A stretch of 19,018 nucleotides of DNA from DATAYA01 sp036272815 (GTDB lineage: Bacteria; Pseudomonadota; Alphaproteobacteria; Acetobacterales; Acetobacteraceae), in assembly GCA_036272815.1 (NCBI GenBank), contig DATAYA010000008.1, forward strand, positions 1-19,018. The letters are read 5' to 3'. Numbering within the stretch: position 1 is the first letter of the stretch; each line of letters opens with the position of its first letter. Below the pieces are notes generated by a model, which was given only the letters and a program-made list of their open reading frames with translations, ran no database searches and had not been told where the DNA came from. Position numbers and translations under genes: made by a program. Below, one piece after another: positions 7,481 through 15,881 of this stretch.

Positions 7481-8596
7481 ATGAGCTATCGTCCGTACCA
7501 GCACATCGAACGCCGCCGCTCGCGGCAGATCCATGTCGGGCGCATCCCCGTGGGCGGCGACGCCCCGATCACGGTGCAGACGATGACCAACACGCTGACC
7601 ACCGACGTGGCCGGGACGGTCGCGCAGATCCGCCGCGCGCAGCTCGCCGGCGTTGACATCGTCCGCGTCTCCTGCCCCGACCGGGAGAGCGCGCTGGCAC
7701 TGCGCGAGATCGTCGCCGAGGTGGACGTGCCGATCGTGGCCGACATCCACTTCCACTACCGCCGCGCGATCGAGGCGGCCGAGAGCGGCGCCGCGTGCCT
7801 GCGCATCAATCCGGGCAACATCGGCAGCGACGAGCGGGTGCGCGAGGTCGTGAAGGCGGCGCGCGACCACGGCTGCTCCATGCGCATCGGCGTCAACGCC
7901 GGCAGCCTGGAGCGGAATTTGCTCGAGAAATACGGCGAGCCCAATCCCGAGGCGCTGGTGGAAAGCGCGCTCTATCACGCGAAGATCCTGCAGGACCACG
8001 ACTTCCACGAATTCAAGATCAGCGTGAAGGCGTCCGATGTCTTTCTGGCGGTCGCCGCATATCAGCAACTGGCGGAGGTCTGCGACCACCCGTTGCATAT
8101 CGGCATCACCGAGGCCGGTGGCCGGCGCATGGGCACGGTCAAGAGTGCGATCGGCCTCGGCAACCTGCTCTGGGCCGGCATCGGCGATACGCTGCGCGTC
8201 TCGCTCTCCGACGAGCCCGAGGAGGAGGTGCGCGTCGGCTGGGATCTGCTGAAGACGCTTGGCATCCGCCATCGTGGCGTCAAAGTGATCTCCTGCCCGT
8301 CCTGCGCGCGGCAGGGCTTCAACGTGATCGAGACGGTGCGCACGCTGGAGGACCGGCTCGCGCATATCGAGACGCCGCTGACGCTCTCGATCATCGGCTG
8401 CGTGGTGAACGGGCCGGGGGAGGCGCTGATGACCGATATCGGCGTCACCGGCGGCGGCGCCGGGCGGCACATGGTCTACAGCGCCGGCAAGCAGGATCAC
8501 CCGATCGAGGCCGCCGCGATGATCGAGCATGTCGTCGCCCTGGTCGAGGCGAAGGCGGCCGAGCTGAAGAACGCGCCGCGCGAGGCAGCCGAGTAG
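7481..8596 (+). CDS. ispG: 4-hydroxy-3-methylbut-2-en-1-yl diphosphate synthase IspG
   Basis: Iron-sulfur enzyme of the MEP isoprenoid pathway; it converts MEcPP to HMBPP, feeding ubiquinone side chains, hopanoids and carotenoids. At 371 residues it is the usual length of the short bacterial form. The cluster ligands are in the expected places: Cys272 and Cys275 in ISCPSCARQ, Cys307 in GCVVNGPGEA, plus the conserved Glu314. The TIM-barrel N-terminus shows VQTMTNTLTTDV and ADIHFHYRRAIEAA. The ATG at 7481 has GGAG (7469-7472) 8 nt upstream. It follows the RodZ-like gene by 56 bp, which show no terminator. In many related genomes hisS comes next; here glpD follows. Confidence 0.97.
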   Translation: MSYRPYQHIERRRSRQIHVGRIPVGGDAPITVQTMTNTLTTDVAGTVAQIRRAQLAGVDIVRVSCPDRESALALREIVAEVDVPIVADIHFHYRRAIEAAESGAACLRINPGNIGSDERVREVVKAARDHGCSMRIGVNAGSLERNLLEKYGEPNPEALVESALYHAKILQDHDFHEFKISVKASDVFLAVAAYQQLAEVCDHPLHIGITEAGGRRMGTVKSAIGLGNLLWAGIGDTLRVSLSDEPEEEVRVGWDLLKTLGIRHRGVKVISCPSCARQGFNVIETVRTLEDRLAHIETPLTLSIIGCVVNGPGEALMTDIGVTGGGAGRHMVYSAGKQDHPIEAAAMIEHVVALVEAKAAELKNAPREAAE

Positions 8597-8614
8597 CGCC
8601 GCACGGGCCGGGGA

Positions 8615-10105
8615 ATGCGCGAGGCCGTCGATCTCCTGGTGATCGGCGGCGGCATCAATGGCGCCGGCATCGCGCGCGACGCGGCCGGGCGCGGCCTGTC
8701 CGTGCTGCTCTGCGAAAAGGGCGATCTCGCCGAGGGCACCTCGTCGCGGTCGAGCAAGCTGATCCACGGCGGATTGCGCTATCTGGAGTATTACGAGTTC
8801 CGGCTGGTGCGGGAGGCGCTGATCGAGCGCGAGGTGCTGCTGCGCGCGGCGCCGCACATCGTCTGGCCGCTGCGCGTCGTGCTGCCGCACTCGCCGGAGC
8901 AGCGGCCGGCCTGGCTGATCCGCACCGGGCTTTTTCTCTATGACCATCTCGGCGGCCGCCGCCGGCTTCCCGGCACGCGCCGGCTCGACCTGCGGCGCGC
9001 GCCGGAGGGCGTGCCGATCCGCGACGGCTTCCGCATCGCGTTCGAGTATTCCGATTGCTGGGTCGAGGATTCGCGTCTCGTGGTGCTGAACGCGCTCGAC
9101 GCGGCGGCGCACGGGGCCGAGATATTGGTGCGGACCGCGGCAGTCTCGGCGCGGCGCGAGGGCGAGGCGTGGCGCGTCGCGCTGCGCGACGAGGCCGGGG
9201 CCGAGCGGCGCGTGCAGGCGCGCGTGCTGGTGAATGCGGCCGGCCCATGGGCGGCGCAGGTGATCGGCGACGTGATCGGTGCGGACCCCACGCACCGGGT
9301 GCGGCTGGTGAAGGGCAGCCACGTCATCGTCCGCAAGTTCTGGGACGGTCCGCAGGCCTACATCCTCCAGAACGACGACCGCCGCGTGATCTTCGTCATT
9401 CCCTATGCGGGCGACCTGGCGCTGATCGGTACCACCGACATCCCCTATGACGGACGGCCGGAGGACGTCGCCGCCAATGCAGAGGAGTGCGAATACCTGC
9501 TGCGCGCGGTCAACCGCGTGATGCGCACGGGACTGAGTGCCGCCGATATCCTGCACGTCTATTCCGGCGTCCGGCCGCTGCACGACGATGCGTCGGCCAA
9601 TCCATCGGCGGTGACGCGCGACTACGTCTTCGACGTTTCCGGCGAGCCGCCGGTACTGTCGGTCTTCGGCGGGAAGATCACGACCTCCCGCAAGCTTGCC
9701 GAGCACGCGCTGGACCGGCTCCGGCCGGCTTTCCCGCAGATGGGGGCGGCCTGGACTGCAGCCGCGACGCTGCCCGGCGGCGACATGCCGGGGGCCGATT
9801 TCGATGCCTTCCTGGGCGGGCTGCGGGCGCGGGCGGCGTTCCTGCCGGCCGATCTGGTGCACCATTATGCGCGGCTCTATGGTACCCGGGCGTCGGCGCT
9901 GCTCGGGTGTGCGCGCGGCATGGCCGATCTCGGCCGGCATTTCGGCGGCCTGCTGTACGAGCGCGAAGCGGAGTTTCTGCGCCAGACTGAATGGGCGCGC
10001 ACGCCCGAAGACATCCTGCGGCGGCGCACGAAGCACTACCTGCATCTCTCGTCCGCCGAGTGCCGCGATTTCGCCGACTGGATGCGAGCGCCCGCGGTCG
10101 CATGA
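8615..10105 (+). CDS. glpD: Aerobic glycerol-3-phosphate dehydrogenase GlpD
   Basis: FAD enzyme at the inner membrane that oxidises sn-glycerol 3-phosphate to dihydroxyacetone phosphate and passes electrons to quinone. At 496 residues it has normal length. The FAD motif IGGGINGAG is at 10-18. SSRSSKLIHGGLRYLE at 43-58 is a strong family signature. Further matches are LVNAAGPWAAQV, KGSHVIV, FVIPYAGDLALIGTTDIPY and YSGVRPL, then the C-terminal DAO_C domain ending in TPEDILRRRTKHYLHL. The ATG at 8615 lies 18 bp after ispG with GGGG immediately before it. No glpF, glpK or glpR is in the window, so the glycerol uptake genes must be elsewhere, or the gene serves phospholipid-derived glycerol phosphate. 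Confidence 0.96.
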   Translation: MREAVDLLVIGGGINGAGIARDAAGRGLSVLLCEKGDLAEGTSSRSSKLIHGGLRYLEYYEFRLVREALIEREVLLRAAPHIVWPLRVVLPHSPEQRPAWLIRTGLFLYDHLGGRRRLPGTRRLDLRRAPEGVPIRDGFRIAFEYSDCWVEDSRLVVLNALDAAAHGAEILVRTAAVSARREGEAWRVALRDEAGAERRVQARVLVNAAGPWAAQVIGDVIGADPTHRVRLVKGSHVIVRKFWDGPQAYILQNDDRRVIFVIPYAGDLALIGTTDIPYDGRPEDVAANAEECEYLLRAVNRVMRTGLSAADILHVYSGVRPLHDDASANPSAVTRDYVFDVSGEPPVLSVFGGKITTSRKLAEHALDRLRPAFPQMGAAWTAAATLPGGDMPGADFDAFLGGLRARAAFLPADLVHHYARLYGTRASALLGCARGMADLGRHFGGLLYEREAEFLRQTEWARTPEDILRRRTKHYLHLSSAECRDFADWMRAPAVA

Positions 10106-10120
10106 TGCCTGTTATCCGCC

Positions 10121-10726
<606 letters not shown>

Positions 10727-10729
10727 GCG

Positions 10730-11710
10730 CTATCGCGCGGGCCGCGTCGCGTCCAGCAGGGCGCGGATATAGCCGTAGCAGAACGCGAACGCAGTCCCGG
10801 TCGGATCGCGCCCGTCGACCTCGGGCACATGGTCGGGCATCACCATGTAGCGATAGCCGACCTCGCGATAGGCGCGCAGGGCGGCGGCCATGTCAACGTC
10901 GCCTTCGTCGGGGAAGGTCTCCATGAAGCTCAGCTTGCGGCCGCTGATGTTGCGGAAATGGACGTTGAATATCTTGTCGCGATCGCCGAACCAGCGAATC
11001 ACGTCGAAAATCTCGCGTGCCGGGTCGTCCAGCATTTCGGCGATCGTGCCCTGGCAGAAATTGAGGCCGTGATACTGGCTCTCGTGCATCTGCACGAAGC
11101 GCTTGAGCCCGTCGACGGTGCCGAGCACGCGGGTGACGCCGCGATAACCTGGCGGCGTGTACGGATCGTGCGGATGGCAGGCCAGCCGCACGCGGCACGC
11201 CGTCGCGACCGGCACCACGCGCGCGAGGAAGTGGTCGATGCGCGCCCAGCTCTCCTCCTCGGATACGGTGCCGGCGAGGCCGGGTGCGGCATCCTGCTCG
11301 GCGAGCTCCCAGCGGAACGCGGCGTTGCGCGAACCACCGCGGCCGCGTTCGGGCGGCGTGCGCGGGATGCCGATCAGGTTGAAGTTGTATTTCACCGCCG
11401 GAATGCCGACCGCCGCGACATCCTCGATCAGCCCGCAGATGGAATCCAGTTCGCGCTCCCGCTCCGGGCTGCGGCCGAGCAGGATGCCCGGGCTGTGTGC
11501 GCGCTCGACCGGCCGCGACGACAGAGGCAACTGCACCATCTCGAGCTTGAGCCCGAAGCTCTCGACGTGCGCCTTGTGGCGCGCGAGTATCTCGCGGGTC
11601 CAGTCGTGCGGATTGCCGGGCGGGTCGGCGCAGAGGTGGTTCACTCCGAGCTGCGCGCAAAGCTGGAAATCCGCGTCGTCGCGCATCGCGACCTGGGTGC
11701 CGAGCTGCAT
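10730..11710 (-). CDS. uxuA: Mannonate dehydratase family protein (UxuA-like)
   Basis: TIM-barrel metalloenzyme; UxuA removes water from D-mannonate to give 2-keto-3-deoxygluconate in hexuronate breakdown. From the ATG at 11710 it has 326 residues, shorter than E. coli UxuA (about 394). The metal-binding set of the family is visible: His179 in LACHPHDP, Cys219 in GLNFCQGT, His251 in NVHFRNI and Asp293 in MPDHVP. The substrate-side segment YNFNLIGIPRTP differs from the FMPVLDWTRT-type segment of E. coli UxuA, so the true substrate may be a related sugar acid. The start has GGAGGG (11719-11724) 8 nt upstream; a longer frame to 11752 has none. It converges on the UdgX gene with 3 bp between stops, and diverges from the lactonase, its likely functional partner, across about 135 bp. 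Confidence 0.82.
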   Translation of the reverse strand: MQLGTQVAMRDDADFQLCAQLGVNHLCADPPGNPHDWTREILARHKAHVESFGLKLEMVQLPLSSRPVERAHSPGILLGRSPERERELDSICGLIEDVAAVGIPAVKYNFNLIGIPRTPPERGRGGSRNAAFRWELAEQDAAPGLAGTVSEEESWARIDHFLARVVPVATACRVRLACHPHDPYTPPGYRGVTRVLGTVDGLKRFVQMHESQYHGLNFCQGTIAEMLDDPAREIFDVIRWFGDRDKIFNVHFRNISGRKLSFMETFPDEGDVDMAAALRAYREVGYRYMVMPDHVPEVDGRDPTGTAFAFCYGYIRALLDATRPAR

Positions 11711-11816
11711 CTGCGCGTCCCTCCGATCCGGCTTGACCCCACCGGCCAACATGCCATCGTGTCATGCGACGACTGACGGACGCAATCGGCGGCCGCACAA
11801 GCAGGGCGAGACAACA

Positions 11817-11849
11817 ATGACGATCGTGGAAGAAGGCAACCTGCCATGA
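11817..11849 (+). CDS. Possible 10-codon leader ORF overlapping the lactonase start
   Basis: An ATG at 11817 opens the reading MTIVEEGNLP and stops with TGA at 11847-11849, overlapping the lactonase ATG as ATGA. A purine-rich AGGGCGAG lies 7 nt before it. The arrangement would couple lactonase translation to the leader. It may be chance: the purine run GGAAGAAGG inside it also serves as the lactonase ribosome site. The rest of the uxuA-lactonase gap shows no operator or promoter I can defend. Confidence 0.25.
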   Translation: MTIVEEGNLP

Positions 11850-12865
11850 CGGTGCGCGCGGTCGTCTCCTGCGCGGGTGCGCGGCAGCTCGCGGTCGTGA
11901 CACTGCCGGAGGCGCGCGTCGAACAGCGCATCGCCGTGCCGGCCGGCGGCGAGGCGCCGGCGGGCAGCATCCCGCTCGCGGTCAGCCCGGACGGGCGCCG
12001 TCTCTATGCGGCGGACCGGTCGGAGCGTTTCTCGGTCTCCAGCTACGCGATTGCGCGGGAATCCGGGCATCTTGCCCATCTCGGGACCGCGCCTCTCCCC
12101 GACAGCATGTGCTATCTCGCGACCGACGCGAGCGGGCGATGGCTGTTCGCGGCATCCTATCCCGGCTCGCTCGTCTCGCTCAGCCGGATCGATGCGGATG
12201 GCGTCGTGCGTGCAGCGCCGGTGCAGGTCGTGCCGACGCCGCCACGTGCGCATTGCATCCTGCCCGATCCTGCCAACGGCTTCGTCTATGCGGCCTGCCT
12301 CGGCGGCGACGTCGTGCTGTGCTGGAAGCTCGGAGCGGACGGGCTCGACACGCGTTCGCTGCGCACGACAGCGGTCCGGCCCGGCGCCGGGCCGCGGCAT
12401 CTCGTCTTCGGCGATCAGGGGCGTCGTGTCTATTTGCTGAACGAGCTTGACGCGACACTCGACGTCTTCGCATGCGACCCGGCGAACGGCGCGCTCGCGC
12501 ACCGGCAGACGCTGGCGATCCCCGGGCTCGGCGCGGGGCGCGCGGCCGCGGCCGACCTGCATTTGCATCCCTCGGGCCGGTTCCTCTACGCGAGCGAGCG
12601 CACCACGCATCGGCTCGCCGTATTCGCGGTCGATCCGTCGCAGGGCACGCTCGCGCTGATCGAGACCGTCGACAGTGAACAGACGCCGCGCGGCTGTGCG
12701 ATCACGCCCGACGGTAGCACGCTGCTTTGCGCGGGACTGACCTCGGACGATCTCGGCTTTTACGCGATTGATGCCAACACCGGCCGCCTGATGCGCGGCG
12801 CGCGCGTCGCGACGCCGGCAGGTCCGAACTGGATCGAGATCATCACGCTCACGCCGCCGGGCTGA
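11846..12865 (+). CDS. Lactonase family beta-propeller protein (6-phosphogluconolactonase/YbhE type)
   Basis: Predicted to hydrolyse a sugar lactone to the open acid. The 339 residues show the repeating blade pattern of the seven-bladed lactonase family (PF10282): LAVSPDGRRLYAADR, LATDASGRWLFAASY, PDPANGFVYAACL, VFGDQGRRVYLLNE, LHLHPSGRFLYASER and ITPDGSTLLCAGL. GPRHLVF and ADLHLHPSGRFLYASER match the conserved His/Arg regions of E. coli Pgl. No signal peptide is seen, so it is cytoplasmic. The start has GAAGG 9 nt upstream. The neighbour is a sugar-acid dehydratase, not zwf or edd, which favours an aldonolactone role over the pentose phosphate pathway. Its last 17 bp overlap the 3' end of the opposing ATPase gene. 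Confidence 0.86.
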   Translation: MTVRAVVSCAGARQLAVVTLPEARVEQRIAVPAGGEAPAGSIPLAVSPDGRRLYAADRSERFSVSSYAIARESGHLAHLGTAPLPDSMCYLATDASGRWLFAASYPGSLVSLSRIDADGVVRAAPVQVVPTPPRAHCILPDPANGFVYAACLGGDVVLCWKLGADGLDTRSLRTTAVRPGAGPRHLVFGDQGRRVYLLNELDATLDVFACDPANGALAHRQTLAIPGLGAGRAAAADLHLHPSGRFLYASERTTHRLAVFAVDPSQGTLALIETVDSEQTPRGCAITPDGSTLLCAGLTSDDLGFYAIDANTGRLMRGARVATPAGPNWIEIITLTPPG

Positions 12866-13895
12866 CGGCAGTACCCGCAAGCTGCCGCAGCGGCGCCTCC
12901 TCGCGCGTGAGCGGAAAATGGCAGGCAGCGGCACGTCCCTCGCCAAGGTCGCGCAGCAGCGGCACCTCCACGCGGCATCGCGCTTCCGCCTTCGGGCAGC
13001 GCGGGTGGAAGCGGCAGCCGGGCGGCGGCGCGGTCGGGCTCGGCACCTCGCCTTGCAGCGGGATGCGCACGCGCTGCGCTGCAGCGTCGGGATCGGTCAT
13101 CGGCACGGCGGAGATCAGCGCGCCGGTATAGGGGTGCGCGGGCGTGCGGAACACCGTCTCTGTCGGGCCGAGTTCGACCAGCGAGCCGAGATACATCACC
13201 GCCGTGCGCGTCGCGATCTGACGCACCACGCTCAGATCGTGCGCGATGAAAACGTAAGTCAGTGACAGGCGCTCCTGCAGATCCATCAGCAGGTTGACCA
13301 CCTGCGCCTGCACCGAGACGTCGAGCGCCGAGACCGGCTCGTCGGCGACGATCAGGCTCGGCTCCAGCGCCAGCGCGCGCGCGATGCCGATGCGCTGGCG
13401 CTGGCCGCCGGAGAATTCATGCGGGAAGCGGTCGAGATGCTCGGGTGCCAGGCCGACCAGGCCCATCAGCTCGATCAGCCGCGCACGGATCTCGCGAGCG
13501 CTGCGCCGGCGTCCGTCGTCACGCGGATGCACCCGCAGCGGCTCGGCGATCAGGTCGCCCACACGCCGGCGCGGATTGAGCGAGGCGTACGGATCCTGGA
13601 ACACCATCTGCAATCGCCGTCGCACCGGACGCAAGGCTGCGCGGCTGGCGCGGGTGATGTCCGCACCGTCGAACAGGATCTCGCCCGCGGTGACGTCGTA
13701 GAGGCGGACGAGGCAGCGGCCGAGCGTGGATTTTCCGCAGCCGGATTCGCCCACAAGTCCAAGCGTCTCGCCGCGATGGACGTCGATCGAGACGTCGTCG
13801 AGCGCATGCACGGTCTGCCGCCCGCCGGGTTGCAGGCGTCCGCCGACGGCGAAATGCATGCTGACGTGACGTGCCGACAGCAGCGCCCGGGTCAC
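12849..13895 (-). CDS. Oligopeptide/dipeptide ABC transporter ATPase, OppF/DppF type
   Basis: Second ATPase of the importer; with the OppD-type partner it powers uptake through the two permeases. It has 348 residues. Walker A is GESGCGKS (49-56), the Q-loop is Q100, the signature FSGGQRQRIGIARAL starts at 161, Walker B is LIVADEP (181-187), and the switch histidine is His219. MVFQDPYASLNPR is characteristic of OppF/DppF. The C-terminal extension holds Cys294, Cys300, Cys307 and Cys325, the pattern that binds an iron-sulfur cluster in Dpp-type ATPases. The start is a GTG at 13895 that overlaps the OppD stop by 4 bp (GTGA), typical of coupled translation. It is the last gene of the operon, and its tail overlaps the convergent lactonase. 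Confidence 0.94.
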   Translation of the reverse strand: MTRALLSARHVSMHFAVGGRLQPGGRQTVHALDDVSIDVHRGETLGLVGESGCGKSTLGRCLVRLYDVTAGEILFDGADITRASRAALRPVRRRLQMVFQDPYASLNPRRRVGDLIAEPLRVHPRDDGRRRSAREIRARLIELMGLVGLAPEHLDRFPHEFSGGQRQRIGIARALALEPSLIVADEPVSALDVSVQAQVVNLLMDLQERLSLTYVFIAHDLSVVRQIATRTAVMYLGSLVELGPTETVFRTPAHPYTGALISAVPMTDPDAAAQRVRIPLQGEVPSPTAPPPGCRFHPRCPKAEARCRVEVPLLRDLGEGRAAACHFPLTREEAPLRQLAGTAVSPAA

Positions 13896-14917
13896 GACGC
13901 TGCCTCCAGCGTGCTCGCCTCACCGCGTTCCTCGATCAGCCAGCATGCGATGTCCTGCCCGCTTCCGTCCGGGGCGTCGCGACGGAACAGCGGCGGCCGT
14001 TCGGCGCAGCGGTCGTGCCGGTGCGGGCAGCGCGGCTGGAACGGACAGCCGGGCGGGATGCGGGTGATCGAGGGCGGGTTGCCGGGGATCGAAGCGAGCC
14101 GGTGCGGTTTCTCGCCGAGCATCGGCGGGATCGAGTTGAGCAGGCCCACCGTGTATGGGTGGCCAGGGCGGCGGAAGATGTCGCGCTTGTCGCCACGCTC
14201 GACGATGCGGCCGGCATACATCACCATCACGCGGTCGGCGACCTCGGCGACCACGCCCATGTCATGCGTGATGAGGATGATCGATGATCCAAAGTCGGTG
14301 CGCAGCCGCTCGAGCAGCCGCAGGATCTGCGCCTGTACCGTCACGTCGAGTGCTGTCGTCGGCTCGTCCGCGATCAGCAGGGAGGGATTGCAGGACAGCG
14401 CCATTGCGATCATCGCGCGCTGCCGCATCCCGCCCGAGAGCTGGTGCGGGTAGCGTCCGATTGCACTCCGCGGGTGCGGGATGCCCATCTCGCCGAGCAG
14501 CTCGACCGCGCGGGCGCGCGCGGCGCGTCGCGAGATGCTGGAATGTGCGCGGATCTGCTCCTCGATCTGCCAGCCGATCGTGTAGACCGGCGTGAGGGCC
14601 GTCATCGGGTCCTGGAATATCATCGCGATCTCCTCGCCGCGCACCCGGCGCAGCGCCTCGCGCGAGAGGCCGGTCAGCGGGCGACCCTGGTAGGAGATCT
14701 CGCCGGTAATGACGGCGTTCGGGTCGGAGATCAGCCCCATGATCGCAAGCGAGGAGACAGTCTTGCCGGATCCGGATTCGCCCACGATGCTGACGATCTC
14801 CTGCCGCCCGAGATCATAGCTGACGCGATCGACCGCGCGCACGCGACCGTCGGCGGTGCGGAAGTCGATGCAGAGGTCGCGGACGGCGAGGATGGGCGGA
14901 TCGGGTTCAGCGTCCAT
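13892..14917 (-). CDS. Oligopeptide/dipeptide ABC transporter ATPase, OppD/DppD type
   Basis: First ATPase of the importer, 341 residues from the ATG at 14917. Walker A is GESGSGKT (46-53), the signature LSGGMRQR starts at 160, Walker B with D-loop is LIADEPTTALD (181-191) and the switch histidine is His218. MIFQDPMTALTPV and PHQLSGGMRQR mark the OppD/DppD branch. The C-terminal region has Cys291, Cys297, Cys304 and Cys325, matching the cluster-binding pattern of its partner. I chose 14917 because AAGGGTG stands just before it; an ATG at 14944 and a longer frame to 14992 would run deep into the permease gene. It overlaps the upstream permease by 11 bp. Confidence 0.94.
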   Translation of the reverse strand: MDAEPDPPILAVRDLCIDFRTADGRVRAVDRVSYDLGRQEIVSIVGESGSGKTVSSLAIMGLISDPNAVITGEISYQGRPLTGLSREALRRVRGEEIAMIFQDPMTALTPVYTIGWQIEEQIRAHSSISRRAARARAVELLGEMGIPHPRSAIGRYPHQLSGGMRQRAMIAMALSCNPSLLIADEPTTALDVTVQAQILRLLERLRTDFGSSIILITHDMGVVAEVADRVMVMYAGRIVERGDKRDIFRRPGHPYTVGLLNSIPPMLGEKPHRLASIPGNPPSITRIPPGCPFQPRCPHRHDRCAERPPLFRRDAPDGSGQDIACWLIEERGEASTLEAAS

Positions 14918-15881
14918 GGCGCACCCTTGGGTCGAGTGCTGCATAGGCGATGTCGACAATCGCGTTGGCGGCGACGACGAAAAACGAGGCATACATCACG
15001 GTCGCCATGATGACCGGAAGGTCAAGATTCTCAAGCGCGTTAAAGGTGAGATAGCCAACACCCTGCAAGCCAAACACCACCTCCGTCAGCAGCGCGCCGC
15101 CGCCGACGAGCGCGCCGAAATCGAGCCCGAACATCGAGACGAAGGTGATGAGCGACGTGCGCAGCGCGTGGCGCAGCAGGATGCGGCGTTCGGTCAGGCC
15201 CTTGGCGCGCGCGGTGCGGATGTAATCCTCCTGGTATGCCTCGATGATGCTGGCGCGCAGCACGCGGCCGTACAGGCCGATGAACAGGATCGCCAGCGTG
15301 AACCAAGGGATGAGCATGGTCTTGAACCACGCGAACGGCTCGACTGTCAGTGGCTTGTAGCCGAGTGCGGGCACCCAGGAGAACGCCCAGGTGTCGTGCA
15401 GCCGGCTCTGCGTCAGCAGATTCGCGACCTCGCCCACCCAGAACACCGGCATCGAGATGCCGATCAGGCCGAGGATCATCAGCGCCCGGTCGACCACGCC
15501 GCCGCGATTGGCCGCCGCCAGGACACCGACCGCGACGCCGCCGACCACCCAGATCACCGCCGCCCCGAGCACCAGAGAGAGCGTCACTGGCACCGCCTCC
15601 TCGATCGTCGGGATCACTTTCTGGCCGCGATTGACGAAGGAGGTGAGATCGCCGGTGACGAACAGGCGCTTCATCAGAAGTGCGTATTGCACCGGCAACG
15701 GCCGGTCGAGCCCGAACTCGTGGCGCACCTGCGCCAGCACTTCGGGCGAAGCGTTGCGCCCCGCAATGCGCGCCGCCGGATCGGCGCCGGGGGTCGCGAA
15801 GAAAATCAGGAAGACGATGACGCTGATGCCGAACATCACGAACACCATCTGTGCGAGCCGTCGCAGCAGAGTTCCCAACAT
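14907..15881 (-). CDS. Peptide ABC transporter permease, DppB/OppB type
   Basis: One of the two channel subunits, 324 residues. The N-terminus MLGTLLRRLAQMVFVMFGISVIVFLIFF… is the usual first membrane helix of DppB-type permeases, followed by a periplasmic domain with RHEFGLDRPLPVQY. At least five further hydrophobic segments follow. The EAA loop that docks on the ATPases is EAYQEDYIRTARAKGLTERR, and the C-terminus ends in DPRVRHGR. The ATG at 15881 shares a base with the stop of the preceding permease gene (TGATG), so the two should be made in equal amounts. Confidence 0.94.
   Translation of the reverse strand: MLGTLLRRLAQMVFVMFGISVIVFLIFFATPGADPAARIAGRNASPEVLAQVRHEFGLDRPLPVQYALLMKRLFVTGDLTSFVNRGQKVIPTIEEAVPVTLSLVLGAAVIWVVGGVAVGVLAAANRGGVVDRALMILGLIGISMPVFWVGEVANLLTQSRLHDTWAFSWVPALGYKPLTVEPFAWFKTMLIPWFTLAILFIGLYGRVLRASIIEAYQEDYIRTARAKGLTERRILLRHALRTSLITFVSMFGLDFGALVGGGALLTEVVFGLQGVGYLTFNALENLDLPVIMATVMYASFFVVAANAIVDIAYAALDPRVRHGR

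Noticed and set aside
7229..10045. Very long open frame (938 codons) on the minus strand across ispG and glpD
   Set aside because: It is antisense to two clearly recognised genes, is rich in Arg/His/Asp/Gln as expected from reading GC-rich codons backwards, and has no domain I recognise.
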